From the NCBI GenBank assembly GCA_002503055.1, contig DAQX01000006.1, positions 1 through 35,376 on the forward strand: DNA of 35,376 nucleotides, read 5' to 3'. Source of the DNA: Euryarchaeota archaeon UBA86. GTDB lineage: Archaea; Thermoplasmatota; Poseidoniia; Poseidoniales; Thalassarchaeaceae. A program made the translations under genes and the position numbers. Of the stretch, positions 8,790 through 17,674 are shown piece by piece (within the stretch, counting starts at the first letter, position 1; each line of letters begins with the position of its first letter). Under the pieces are notes generated by a model. The model was not told the DNA's origin. It worked only from the letters and a program-made list of their open reading frames with translations, and did not search any database.

Positions 8790-9005
8790 GTGTCACCAAT
8801 CTTCTCACTTACAATATTCATTTTGGCATTAGCTTTCTCAAGCGAGATGGCAAAGAAAGACTCAGGAAATATTGCAGGAATCCTTCTGCTGAGCTCTTTG
8901 GCATATCTGTACATCTATGGTCCATCTGCACTAGGGTTTGGCCTGTGCATCGGATCGGGCTGGACACTTCTGAACCAAGCAGCTTTCCAGATGTTTCCTC
9001 AGTGA
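8790..9005 (+). CDS. Small membrane protein, 71 aa, unknown function
   Basis: GTG start 3 bases after the aminotransferase stop, ending exactly where the opposite-strand gene ends. Two hydrophobic segments (about residues 3-18 and 28-52, SPIFSLTIFILALAF and IAGILLLSSLAYLYIYG) separated by a short charged turn (SEMAKKDSGN) suggest a helical hairpin in the membrane. Not recognised. Support is its close spacing to the upstream gene and clean hydrophobic pattern. It could still be a chance frame. Confidence 0.5.
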   Translation: MSPIFSLTIFILALAFSSEMAKKDSGNIAGILLLSSLAYLYIYGPSALGFGLCIGSGWTLLNQAAFQMFPQ

Positions 9006-10094
9006 TCAATCATCAAAATAGGGTAGATCAATCATCCTACTTCCTTCCTCTGAGTCTCCGATCTCACCCTCTTCTCTAGGAATGTCATTTTCTGAGACTG
9101 TTCCTGCATTATCCACTTCGAAATTGTCGTCCGGACCCTCGATTAGGTCCATCTGTAAATTCTCGAGTGAACCGTCATTTCCTCTCATCCATATAGGCAT
9201 ATCATTTGAGCCGCCCAGAACAGAGAGAGTGGTGAATGTAGCCATCGGTAGAACTGAGATCGCCACTAGAAAATCAATCACCGCAGTATCTGGAACGGCG
9301 GCATCAGGGAAAATGACATTGAGGACTACTGCTTCCAACTGAACTTCATTCCACTGTGCTATATCAACATCAAGCCAGTTTAGTGAGGCGGCAAGAAAAG
9401 TCCTAGCTAGGAACCAGAATAGAAGAATTGGTAGGACCCAAGAGAAGCGCGATATTTTCCATAGTACACTTCTGAACATAGCAGCGTATCCAACAAGCCA
9501 TGTGGAGATAGTGGGCTGAATACGAACAGCCAACCATAGTGCGATCATATAGCCGGCCATCCCCAACTCGAATGACCTGTCTGACTTGACTACTTGGTCT
9601 GGAACCCCCTCCATGATTAGTAGAGGTGTGGCAATGAGGATTACTTGCATCGGCACAGCAAGCAGCTGGAGTCCACCATGAACAGAAATAAGATCGAATC
9701 CATCCACATTCACCTTTCTGTTGACCAGCCCCACCATCTTGCCATAGGGGCTTGCTTGTAGAGCCATTCGGGTCCTATCAATTAGCTCTGGGTCGCCCTT
9801 TCTTCGACTGAGTCCTAGCACAGGAATCCAACCTCCTCTTTCGACAACCCTTAGAGGTCTGAATCCACCGAAGAACATTGCCAAAACAAGAGAAACTATG
9901 CCGTAAATTAGTCCTGCAACAATTATCCAATAGACCAATTCAGTCCTGACTGCAACCGTGAAGTTCTCCCGATCGACATCAAGCAAATAAGTCAGAGAGA
10001 AGCCAACAATTGGAACTAATGTGACCTGTAGAAAAACAACTGTGTAGAGTACCACTTTCTGATACATCTCCGCCGCATCCACAAGCCCCCGCAA
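9006..10094 (-). CDS. Polytopic membrane protein of unknown function, 362 aa
   Basis: No family recognised. About seven hydrophobic segments: roughly residues 13-37, 50-76, 141-160, 175-192, 200-215, 219-243 and 268-292. A basic cytosolic loop (about 85-135, RRKGDPELIDRTRMAL) and a strongly acidic C-terminal tail (310-362) lie outside the membrane. The general look (repeated short helices, amphipathic loops) recalls Yip1/RDD-type small membrane proteins, but I cannot assign one. The longest frame starts at TTG 10094; GTG 10082 and ATG 10067 are in-frame alternatives, and the ATG would start right at the first helix. It shares a 144-base divergent region with the surface-protein gene, and its stop codon abuts the stop of the small gene on the other strand. 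Confidence 0.7.
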   Translation of the reverse strand: MRGLVDAAEMYQKVVLYTVVFLQVTLVPIVGFSLTYLLDVDRENFTVAVRTELVYWIIVAGLIYGIVSLVLAMFFGGFRPLRVVERGGWIPVLGLSRRKGDPELIDRTRMALQASPYGKMVGLVNRKVNVDGFDLISVHGGLQLLAVPMQVILIATPLLIMEGVPDQVVKSDRSFELGMAGYMIALWLAVRIQPTISTWLVGYAAMFRSVLWKISRFSWVLPILLFWFLARTFLAASLNWLDVDIAQWNEVQLEAVVLNVIFPDAAVPDTAVIDFLVAISVLPMATFTTLSVLGGSNDMPIWMRGNDGSLENLQMDLIEGPDDNFEVDNAGTVSENDIPREEGEIGDSEEGSRMIDLPYFDD

Positions 10095-10172
10095 TTAATT
10101 CTCGACATAAGCCCTTCATCGGTAAGTGAGGGTGCAAGACCGATTAGGATTCCAAGCACCACTCACCGAATT

Positions 10173-10185
10173 CGCCCTACGGGCG
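10173..10185. repeat. Intergenic mini-hairpin, 5-bp stem, TAC loop
   Basis: CGCCC-TAC-GGGCG is a perfect inverted repeat in the divergent region between 10094 and 10239. It has the same build as hairpins at 15417-15433, 15482-15496, 20334-20348 and 20401-20413. It could be a regulatory dyad for either divergent gene or an RNA hairpin. Confidence 0.5.
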
Positions 10186-10238
10186 CCGAACGCAGTTAGA
10201 GAACCTTCATACACGGTTCAAGGGACGAAGAGTATAGC

Positions 10239-13200
10239 ATGCGCAGACTTGAACCTCTACTTCTCGTGTCACTAATGCTGGCAATGATAGTCGCCCCAAT
10301 GGCAACCGAGTCACTCGGCCCAAACAATGATGACAGCCGTGCTGCCACTCCTAAGGCGCTGATTGATTTCGAGGTCACCTCGATTGAGATAGGCGACAGC
10401 TTAGCCCAAGCCCAGACATGGGGGCAGCCGGATTCAACTAATATGGAGTATGTAATCCGTGGCCAATCGATTGCGGTCACCATGACATTTACTCAAGCAG
10501 GAACTTCTAGCCAACCGGCATATGCTGAGGGCTGGATGCAGGTCTGGCATCCAATTGGATTCCTTGTTGAGGAGCATTATGTCAACATGACATTATCGGG
10601 ACAGCAATCGTCGCCGCATACATTCTACTGGACTCCCAGTTCAGCACATAGCGCCATCGATGACTTTGGATACTTGTATGGCGGTATGATTCTGAAGGGC
10701 ACTATTGATGGTGGCTTGGCCGATGACAATGAGGCCAATAACGAACTCGATAGGCATGTACCAGTAGCAGTCTGGAGAGATCAAATGGAGAATGGTTTCT
10801 GCGGAGATGTTGACGGCGATCAGGTCATTGACTGTACCAACATGCTCAGTGCAAATGAGCCTACTTGGGTCGGAGCAGGATACGATTCCTCGGGCTCACT
10901 ATCGTCTGATCCTGATAATTATGGGCATTGGAGGATGCAGAACGGCTCAAGTAGTGAAGGAGAATTCCATTGGCGCGTATCTCGACCTGGTTCTGACTAT
11001 GCCAGCAACAGGCACGACAGACTCTGGTGGGGGTGGTTCACTCCATTCGACAACTGTGACGATCCAGGACATGGCCTGAAGTACGGCACACTTGACTCAT
11101 CTGTTTCCGGCATGTATGGGAATAACTTCTGCAAGATTCGAGTCAGATCATTCGATTTCATATCGATGCACCTCGTTACTCATGCTTGGGGAGAAATGGA
11201 AGCAGGAGATCAGATTAGGATAGAAACTGAGTCGGGAGGTTCTTTGGAATACTTTGACTACTCTGCGCACAATATCTCTAACAACGAGGGAGAGTGGACT
11301 CAGTTAGTATGGAATATGTCAGAAATTCATCACAATGCTGACTACACACTCGCATTCAAGTTCGACTCAAACAGCTCAATTGCAAACCAAGGAATCCATC
11401 TCGATAACTTCCTTCTGTTCGGCTTCGAGAAGGTGGCAGAGTACACTCTGGATTTGGACTGTAATGACCCACTTCCAAATGCTTACCTGACTGTGCCAGA
11501 TGACCCAATCCCCCCTTCTCTGTACTGCAAAATAAAGAATAACGGATATGTTGACATCACACTTAGGCTGTACACCGAGGTTTCCAACCAGACATGGATG
11601 AATGGATACCCTCTGAGAATAGATTCGAACAATATGTTCGACCATGATAACTACGTGGTTAGCGAGGTTATTGGCGCCTTGGATACGATGGATACATGGT
11701 TCAACCTAAGCATTCCAGAGGGAGCCAGCGTACAAGAGTTGGACTGGTTTGTTTGGGTTAATGACGGAACAACAAATCTCTCCAAAGAATATCTAGAGTT
11801 ACCAGTCTCAGTTATTGCGGCGTACTCCGCGACACTAGATCAAAATGTTCTGGCCAACCCAGCGGCGACGCTGTATCCAGGGACTTCTGGTGATGTGGCA
11901 ATGACGCTGAAGAATACAGGTAACCAGATTGCCACATGGAACCTAGGAGCTACATTCGGAGACAATAGGTGGGGCGCTGAGAATTTGCAATGGTATGATG
12001 CCAATGGAGATTTAATCACCAGTCTGCCAATGAATATTACCGATGAGTTCCAGCTGACTGCAAGGGTGACCGTTCCAGATGAGATTCCTCCCGGGACTTA
12101 TCCAATTACACTACTGGCTAGCGGGCGAGCTCCAGCTAACTTCGTTGCAGACTGGACGATTTACATAGAAGTGCCAGTGTTGCACGACCTGATCATAGAA
12201 CCCGAGCAGATTACCATAACGGCTCCAGCCGATGGAATCCTGAGGCTGATAGAAATCAGAATGGTGAACAATGGTAACTCTGAGGAGGCATTCGATCTTT
12301 CGGTACTATCTGATTGGAAGCTAGGGGTCTCTCTAAACGCCGAACAAACTCTCGGTATCGACCCCTTCGGAGGCGACTCTACTGTAATGCTCCTCTTCCC
12401 GATGCCCTATGGCATAGCCAATGAGACCTATGAAATCGTAATTCTAGCCTCCAGTCAGGATGATTCAGGCTACCAATCTGCAGTCAGCATTTGGCTCACT
12501 GTTCCTCAGACCAATATAGTAGATGTAGAAGACCTCGATTTGACCAATGAGGTGTTCCGTGGAGGAGAAGATGCTCGCACTGTCAATTGGGAAATTTGGA
12601 ATAATGGAAACATCAACGACGCATTCTACATCAGTTTCGAAACCAGTCACCCAGATGTAAATGTCCAAGCCACAGGACTTACAGAGGGCAGAACAATCTA
12701 TGTTCCACCCGGCTCCTCTGTGAATCTGACTGTCAGATATTCGTTCGACTACTCGGCTAATGGAGAACGAGAGATTACCCTGATTGCTTCTAGTGTAGAG
12801 GCCGATAAAATAGGAGAGGTAGCCAGCGGTAGTGGTATTGCCGAATTCCAAGTTGGAGCGCAGGGTTTCTTCCAAATCCTGCCTCCTGCTGAATTGGTTA
12901 TTACGGAGGGAGGGGATGACTATGCTCTGTTATTCACAGTAGTCAATCTGTTCCCAGAGGACCAATTGCTAAGCGCAGATGTAAATCGTAACTCTGAGTT
13001 ATTCTTCAATATCATAGATGCCAGAGTTGACGCCGGCGACAGGGACTTCGTTCTATTAGCAAACCAGTCAAGAGTCATCACCGTAATGCTCGAGGTTTCA
13101 GATGAAAATTTGGATAACTTGATGGAAAATGAAATGTCCTTTGATTTAGTTCTAGAAGTTGATGGGGACAGGGATAAAGTATCGATGGCAGGTACATTGA

Positions 13201-13718
13201 AACTGGTCAAACCGGTTCCCGATGAGACCGGGCCCGATGTGGAAGAAACTGCATGGTGGGCCGGCAATATCATCTTCCTATTACTTGGAGTAGGTATCGT
13301 AATTGCAGTAATTGTAGCCTCTGTACGCATCTTTGCCAGTGCCTCTGCACCAATGGAAGAAGTCTCAACTTTGGCTGACTACGAGATGACTGTGGACGGC
13401 AGTGGTTGGGATGATTCCTCAGGGATTCCTCAGGCCCCGTCGCTACCATCTGATGACGAGGTCGCGAATTCCATGTACGGCGGGACGAAAGAGATCTTCG
13501 AGCAGGCGCCCGAGATGCCCTCTCCTCCCATGCCCGAGCCCGAGATGCCTCCTCCCATGCCCGAGCCCGAGCTAGAACCCGAGCCCGAAGAAGCCCCCGA
13601 ACCCGATCTACCACCAGGAGTACCGTCCATTCCGGATGACGGTTTGCCAGAGGGCTGGACAGTAGACCAGTGGATTCACTACGGCCAGAGATGGCTCGAC
13701 CAACAGAACCGAGATTGA
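10239..13718 (+). CDS. Large surface protein with Ig-like/CARDB-type domains and C-terminal membrane anchor
   Basis: 1159 aa with an N-terminal signal peptide (MRRLEPLLLVSLMLAMIVAP). The ectodomain has a CARDB-like region (about 40-185, ending NEANNELDRHVPV), a cysteine-bearing region with a calcium-style DVDGDQVIDC turn (about 188-198) and a jelly-roll-like module (to about 400, ending IHLDNFLLFGF). At least three tandem beta-sandwich repeats (about 510-1000) follow, each with a VxNxGN-type strand (LKNTGNQ, MVNNGNSEE, IWNNGNINDA). One membrane helix (about 1008-1030) is followed by a 125-residue cytosolic tail rich in Pro, Glu and Met. The tail ends in a W/Y motif (LPEGWTVDQWIHYGQRWL). Likely a cell-surface or envelope component, possibly adhesive or S-layer-like. 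Its role is inferred from architecture only. Confidence 0.8.
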   Translation: MRRLEPLLLVSLMLAMIVAPMATESLGPNNDDSRAATPKALIDFEVTSIEIGDSLAQAQTWGQPDSTNMEYVIRGQSIAVTMTFTQAGTSSQPAYAEGWMQVWHPIGFLVEEHYVNMTLSGQQSSPHTFYWTPSSAHSAIDDFGYLYGGMILKGTIDGGLADDNEANNELDRHVPVAVWRDQMENGFCGDVDGDQVIDCTNMLSANEPTWVGAGYDSSGSLSSDPDNYGHWRMQNGSSSEGEFHWRVSRPGSDYASNRHDRLWWGWFTPFDNCDDPGHGLKYGTLDSSVSGMYGNNFCKIRVRSFDFISMHLVTHAWGEMEAGDQIRIETESGGSLEYFDYSAHNISNNEGEWTQLVWNMSEIHHNADYTLAFKFDSNSSIANQGIHLDNFLLFGFEKVAEYTLDLDCNDPLPNAYLTVPDDPIPPSLYCKIKNNGYVDITLRLYTEVSNQTWMNGYPLRIDSNNMFDHDNYVVSEVIGALDTMDTWFNLSIPEGASVQELDWFVWVNDGTTNLSKEYLELPVSVIAAYSATLDQNVLANPAATLYPGTSGDVAMTLKNTGNQIATWNLGATFGDNRWGAENLQWYDANGDLITSLPMNITDEFQLTARVTVPDEIPPGTYPITLLASGRAPANFVADWTIYIEVPVLHDLIIEPEQITITAPADGILRLIEIRMVNNGNSEEAFDLSVLSDWKLGVSLNAEQTLGIDPFGGDSTVMLLFPMPYGIANETYEIVILASSQDDSGYQSAVSIWLTVPQTNIVDVEDLDLTNEVFRGGEDARTVNWEIWNNGNINDAFYISFETSHPDVNVQATGLTEGRTIYVPPGSSVNLTVRYSFDYSANGEREITLIASSVEADKIGEVASGSGIAEFQVGAQGFFQILPPAELVITEGGDDYALLFTVVNLFPEDQLLSADVNRNSELFFNIIDARVDAGDRDFVLLANQSRVITVMLEVSDENLDNLMENEMSFDLVLEVDGDRDKVSMAGTLKLVKPVPDETGPDVEETAWWAGNIIFLLLGVGIVIAVIVASVRIFASASAPMEEVSTLADYEMTVDGSGWDDSSGIPQAPSLPSDDEVANSMYGGTKEIFEQAPEMPSPPMPEPEMPPPMPEPELEPEPEEAPEPDLPPGVPSIPDDGLPEGWTVDQWIHYGQRWLDQQNRD
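13524..13571 (+). repeat. Tandem 27-bp coding repeat (Pro/Met/Glu tail)
   Basis: The 21-base unit at 13524-13544 recurs exactly at 13551-13571, a 27-base period encoding nine residues (PPMPEPEMP then PPMPEPELE). It lies in the cytosolic tail of the surface protein and is a protein low-complexity repeat, prone to slippage. Confidence 0.8.
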
Positions 13719-13796
13719 CACTCAAACCCTTCTCATATCATGTGCGAGGCCTTATGACCCCCCCTTGGGTCGCCGAATTCCGGAGCGTGATTTCCT

Positions 13797-15410
13797 ATGT
13801 ACAACGGTCAACAGCCAATATTCATTCTGAAGGAAGGAACAGAGAGAACTAGTGGAAAGTCAGCCCAGAGCAACAACATTGCAGCAGCAAAGGCTGTGGC
13901 TGACTCTGTGCGATCTACATTGGGCCCCAAAGGCATGGACAAGATGCTGGTCGATGGAATGGGCGATGTTGTCATCACCAATGATGGCGCAACCATTCTC
14001 AAAGAGATGGACATTGAACACCCTGCAGCCAAGATGATTATCGAGATAGCCAAGACTCAGGAGCAGCACTGCTTCGACGGCACTACTAGTGCAGTCGTAA
14101 TTGCCGGTGAACTCCTGAAGCGCAGTGAAGATCTAGTTGATCAGAATGTGCATCCTACCGTAATTTGCGAAGGTTTCAGACTCGCATCCGACAAGGCCTC
14201 AGAGCTGATTGACACTCATTCAATTGGAGTTGACAAGGAGATGCTGGAAGAGGTTGCGAAGACCGCTTTAACCGGAAAGAGCGCCGGAGCAGTCAAGGAG
14301 TTCCTAGCAGATATATCAGTTCGAGCTGTTCTAGCAGTCGCTCAAGACCTAGACGGCGAAACAGTCGTCGACATAGATGATATCAAGGTGCAGAAGAAGC
14401 AGGGCGGGTCGATTAAGGACAGTACGCTTGTGGACGGCATCATTCTAGACAAGGAAAGAGTACACAGTGGTATGCCACGTAGTGTTACAAATGCGAAGAT
14501 AGCACTGATTAATTCGGCAATCGAGGTCAAGAAGACCGAGGTGGACGCCAAGATTCAGATTACTGACCCAAACATGCTATCCCAATTCCTCGATGAGGAG
14601 GAGCAGTACCTGAAGTCACTAGTGGAGAAGATTCAATCTGCCGGAGCAGATGTCGTCATTTGCCAGAAAGGAATCGACGACATGGCTCAGCATTACATGG
14701 CCAAGTCCGGATTTTTTGCTATTCGCAGATGCAAGAAGAGCGACATGGAGGCCTTGTCGAAGGCTACCGGTGGGCGCATCGTGACCAACATAGATGACCT
14801 ATCTTCCGAGGACCTAGGCAATGCTTCCAAGGTCGAAGAGAAGAAGATTGGCGAGTCCGACATGGTCTTCGTTACTGGATGCCCTGATGCCAAGAGCGTC
14901 TCGGTACTACTGCGTGGAGGTACTGAGCATGTTGTCGATGAAATCCGGCGTGCTTTCGATGATTCGGTTGGAGTCGTCGCAGTCGCTCATGAGGACGGTG
15001 AGGTACTGACTGGAGGCGGTTCTGTTCTAGCCGCCATAAGTAGAGATCTTCGTTCTTACGCAGAGGGAATCGGAGGCCGTGAGCAGATGGCAATCGAGGC
15101 CTTCTCAGGAGCTCTTGAGGTAATACCCAGAACTCTGGCTGAGAATGCTGGACTCGACCCTGTAAACACAATCATTGATTTGAGGAAAGCCCACTCTGAG
15201 GGCAACTCTCACTTCGGAGTAAATGTGTATGAGGGCGGAGTTGTAGATATGAGCGAGAGCAGAGTCTACGAGCCTAGCAGAGTAGTCGAGCAAGCCATTC
15301 AAAGTGCCTCTGAGACAGCTACAATGATTCTGAGAATTGACGATGTAATCTCTAGCCGAGCCAGTCCTGCTATGCCAGATGGCGGCGAATTCGACGGCAT
15401 GGGCATGTGA
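13797..15410 (+). CDS. ths: Thermosome subunit (group II chaperonin)
   Basis: 537 aa, the usual length for the family. Equatorial nucleotide-binding elements are LGPKGMDKML (42-51), NDGATIL (62-68) and FDGTTSAVV (93-101). The C-terminal equatorial part has VLTGGGSVLA and a short Gly/Met tail (GEFDGMGM) that lines the ring floor. Middle and apical regions (about 150-400) match group II chaperonins with a built-in lid. It folds cytosolic proteins in an ATP-driven double ring. The residue before the catalytic-site Asp94 is Phe where most family members have Gly (GDGTT). GGAGC lies about 14 bases upstream of the ATG. Monocistronic as far as visible; a strong hairpin follows the stop. Confidence 0.97.
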   Translation: MYNGQQPIFILKEGTERTSGKSAQSNNIAAAKAVADSVRSTLGPKGMDKMLVDGMGDVVITNDGATILKEMDIEHPAAKMIIEIAKTQEQHCFDGTTSAVVIAGELLKRSEDLVDQNVHPTVICEGFRLASDKASELIDTHSIGVDKEMLEEVAKTALTGKSAGAVKEFLADISVRAVLAVAQDLDGETVVDIDDIKVQKKQGGSIKDSTLVDGIILDKERVHSGMPRSVTNAKIALINSAIEVKKTEVDAKIQITDPNMLSQFLDEEEQYLKSLVEKIQSAGADVVICQKGIDDMAQHYMAKSGFFAIRRCKKSDMEALSKATGGRIVTNIDDLSSEDLGNASKVEEKKIGESDMVFVTGCPDAKSVSVLLRGGTEHVVDEIRRAFDDSVGVVAVAHEDGEVLTGGGSVLAAISRDLRSYAEGIGGREQMAIEAFSGALEVIPRTLAENAGLDPVNTIIDLRKAHSEGNSHFGVNVYEGGVVDMSESRVYEPSRVVEQAIQSASETATMILRIDDVISSRASPAMPDGGEFDGMGM

Positions 15411-15416
15411 GTCTAA

Positions 15417-15433
15417 TACGGCCTACGGCCGTA
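15417..15433 (+). terminator. Hairpin after thermosome gene, 7-bp stem, TAC loop
   Basis: TACGGCC-TAC-GGCCGTA is a perfect inverted repeat 6 bases after the thermosome stop. Its position suggests a 3'-end or transcript-stabilising structure. There is no T-run directly after it, so a classical intrinsic terminator is not shown. Confidence 0.5.
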
Positions 15434-15481
15434 AACTAAAGTTGCATAGATTCAATAATCGCATTATAGTCCAATTGTACA

Positions 15482-15496
15482 TCAGCCTAAGGCTGA
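15482..15496 (+). repeat. Mini-hairpin, 6-bp stem, TAA loop, upstream of flavodoxin fusion
   Basis: TCAGCC-TAA-GGCTGA, a perfect inverted repeat ending 12 bases before the TTG start of the flavodoxin fusion gene. It could be an operator-like dyad or, in RNA, sit over the translation start. It shares its build with the other short intergenic hairpins of the window. Confidence 0.45.
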
Positions 15497-15508
15497 GTCG
15501 GTGATGTC

Positions 15509-17674
15509 TTGACAGATTCTCCCTTGCTCATACTTTTTGGGTCTGAGTCAGGCAACTCAGAGTACTTGGCGGTTGAAGCCGAAAAGCAGGCCAAATCTCT
15601 AGGCTTATCTCCTTCCGTCAAGGGTATGGATGAGATAAAAATCGAAGATCTTGTCGAAGTCAAGAATGTCATAATCTATTGCAGCACTTGGGGGGAAGGG
15701 GATATGCCAGACAATGCAGTCGACCTTTGGGAAGCCGCAAATGGCGATTCCCCTCCTTCCCTAGAAGGATGCAACTTCGCTGTCTGCGCTCTAGGAGATA
15801 CCAGTTACGAGTTTTTCTGCCAGTCTGGCAAGGACTGGGATGGTTGGTTCGAGAAGCAAGGCGCGACTAGAATTCTTGACCGTGTTGATTGTGATGTTGA
15901 ATATGAAGACCCTGCTGCAGACTTTACTTCCAAGACACTATCTATTTTCTCATCCATGGCCGGCGGCGCCCCCATCGAATCACAAGTCCTCGAGGATGCT
16001 CCGCCCGAGTTAGAATCCATTGCCGAAGGAGAATTTGATTTGGGAGAAGGACTTGAGGGACTACTCTCGTCAGGAGACAGATCTCTACACATCCTATTCG
16101 GCTCACAATCTGGGAATTCAGAGGAATTGGCTGCTAAGTACGCCAAGAAAGCCTCGGATTTTGGTTTGGATGCTACTGTTCATGACATGGATGGATTCGA
16201 CCTATCTTCGATGTCAAGTATGAAGCGGGTTCTGATTATTTGCTCTACTTGGGGAGAAGGAGACATGCCAGATAATGCTGAGGAATTATGGCAAGAGGCG
16301 AGTTCGGACTCCGCTCCTAAACTCGATGGCACTTTCTTCTCGGTACTGGCTCTGGGCGACACTAGTTACGAGTTCTTCTGCGAGTCCGGTAAAGATTGGG
16401 ATCGTAGATTAGAGGAAATGGGAGCCACCAGACTCGTGGACAGAGTGGATTGCGATGTCGACTACGATGCCATGGCAGAGGCATGGTCTCTCGATACTCT
16501 AGCTGCTATGGCAGCAGTAGATGGCAATGGTACATTCCTAGAGGATCAAGTAGATGCAATCAAGGATCATGTCGGAGGTACAGTCGCAGTCGCATCCGGT
16601 GAGGATGGCTTCACCGTACCAAGTCTTGAAGCAGAGGCCATACAAGTTGAAATCTCAATTTTCCGTTACGACCCAGAAAGCGCCACAACGGGAAGGGACA
16701 CATGGGTCTGCGCACTTCCAGGGAATATCTCAGTAATGGGTGCTCTCAGAGCACTCAAGGATACTCATGACGGAAGTCTGACTTTCAGAGACGGCCAAGA
16801 TGATGACCCAACCACTGCGATTTCTGTCAATGGAAGACTCATTCTTCCCGGGAGTGTCAGCATCGACTCTGTCGCTTCGCAGAGAGAAGATTCGTTGCAA
16901 CTACGAATCGAACCGATACCCGCATTCGATGTGATTCGTGACCTAGTCGTCGATTTATGGCCTCTGGAAAGATCACGAGAATCATCCGAGCCATGGATGA
17001 TTGCTGCCACTAGGTCGGGAGCAAATACATCTCAGGGAGTGATTGGCATCATGGAACCAGGTGTAGCCGACCATCTACATTCGATTACTGATTTCTGCAG
17101 CGCTCCGCTATTGCACTCGTCCTCAGATGCGACTCCTCACTCTGATGACTACATGGGCCCGGCAGTATTGGCTAGGATGTGGGCTAGGATGAATGATCCT
17201 CGTTCATCAGCCAGAAGCATTTCTGCAATAAAGGAAATGATTGATTCACCAAGTGGGATAAAGGCCGAGACCGACTTAGCTTCAATCAGGAGGCAGAACG
17301 CCTCTTCTAGAATCATCTCCGATGCATTGCTTGATGCCCGTACAGCAACTCTAGGCAGGGATGCGTTCAACGGGCGTCACGGCAAGCATGTATGGTGGTA
17401 TAGTTGGTCAGTCAAGAGCAGTGGAATGGTCAATGATACAGTACTATACAGGCAGGTATTGGGTCCACTAGGGCTATTCGGGAATCTATTCTCAGGTGTT
17501 ACCGCTAGAATGGTTCTCGGATTCACTAGGACTGGTGGTAATATGTTCAATGGAATGCTGGGAATGGTCGCTCCGCCAGCTGGAATCGGCAAGATGCCGA
17601 AGCAATTCAACTCCTCAGTAGACAATCACCACGAAGTGGTTGCGATATTCAACGAAGTGGATGGTAGATTCTGA
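15509..17674 (+). CDS. Tandem flavodoxin domains fused to a cysteine-less SdhB/FrdB-like domain
   Basis: 721 aa from TTG 15509. Two CysJ-type flavodoxin domains each keep all FMN loops. The first has GSESGNSE (11-18), STWGEGDMPDNA (59-70) and LGDTSYEFFC (95-104). The second has GSQSGNSE (198-205), STWGEGDMPDNA (246-257) and LGDTSYEFFC (282-291). Residues 378 to about 700 align with the iron-sulfur subunit of succinate dehydrogenase/fumarate reductase: FRYDPE, SLTFRDG (423 on), IRDLVVDLWPLE and DDYMGPAVLARMW (546 on). The [2Fe-2S] loop reads DGQDDDPTTAISVNG and the ferredoxin region FCSAPLLHSSSDATP, so the cluster ligands are replaced. Only Cys401 and Cys530 remain in this half. Canonical clusters cannot form, so electron transfer, if any, must use the flavins. 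The next gene, an SdhE/HdrB-like protein, overlaps by one base. Confidence 0.9.
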   Translation: MTDSPLLILFGSESGNSEYLAVEAEKQAKSLGLSPSVKGMDEIKIEDLVEVKNVIIYCSTWGEGDMPDNAVDLWEAANGDSPPSLEGCNFAVCALGDTSYEFFCQSGKDWDGWFEKQGATRILDRVDCDVEYEDPAADFTSKTLSIFSSMAGGAPIESQVLEDAPPELESIAEGEFDLGEGLEGLLSSGDRSLHILFGSQSGNSEELAAKYAKKASDFGLDATVHDMDGFDLSSMSSMKRVLIICSTWGEGDMPDNAEELWQEASSDSAPKLDGTFFSVLALGDTSYEFFCESGKDWDRRLEEMGATRLVDRVDCDVDYDAMAEAWSLDTLAAMAAVDGNGTFLEDQVDAIKDHVGGTVAVASGEDGFTVPSLEAEAIQVEISIFRYDPESATTGRDTWVCALPGNISVMGALRALKDTHDGSLTFRDGQDDDPTTAISVNGRLILPGSVSIDSVASQREDSLQLRIEPIPAFDVIRDLVVDLWPLERSRESSEPWMIAATRSGANTSQGVIGIMEPGVADHLHSITDFCSAPLLHSSSDATPHSDDYMGPAVLARMWARMNDPRSSARSISAIKEMIDSPSGIKAETDLASIRRQNASSRIISDALLDARTATLGRDAFNGRHGKHVWWYSWSVKSSGMVNDTVLYRQVLGPLGLFGNLFSGVTARMVLGFTRTGGNMFNGMLGMVAPPAGIGKMPKQFNSSVDNHHEVVAIFNEVDGRF

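Noticed and set aside
13524..13600. Short repeats resembling a CRISPR or VNTR
   Set aside because: In-frame nine-residue protein repeats inside a coding tail; no spacers. No CRISPR array, insertion sequence or integrase is seen anywhere in the window.
13270..13725. Arg/Ala-rich 151-codon minus-strand frame
   Set aside because: It mirrors the Pro/Glu repeat tail of the surface protein; low complexity explains its length.
15509..17674. Classing the fusion gene as an ordinary sulfite reductase flavoprotein (CysJ)
   Set aside because: The flavodoxin domains are similar, but the FAD/NADPH reductase domain is missing and the C-terminal half matches SdhB instead.
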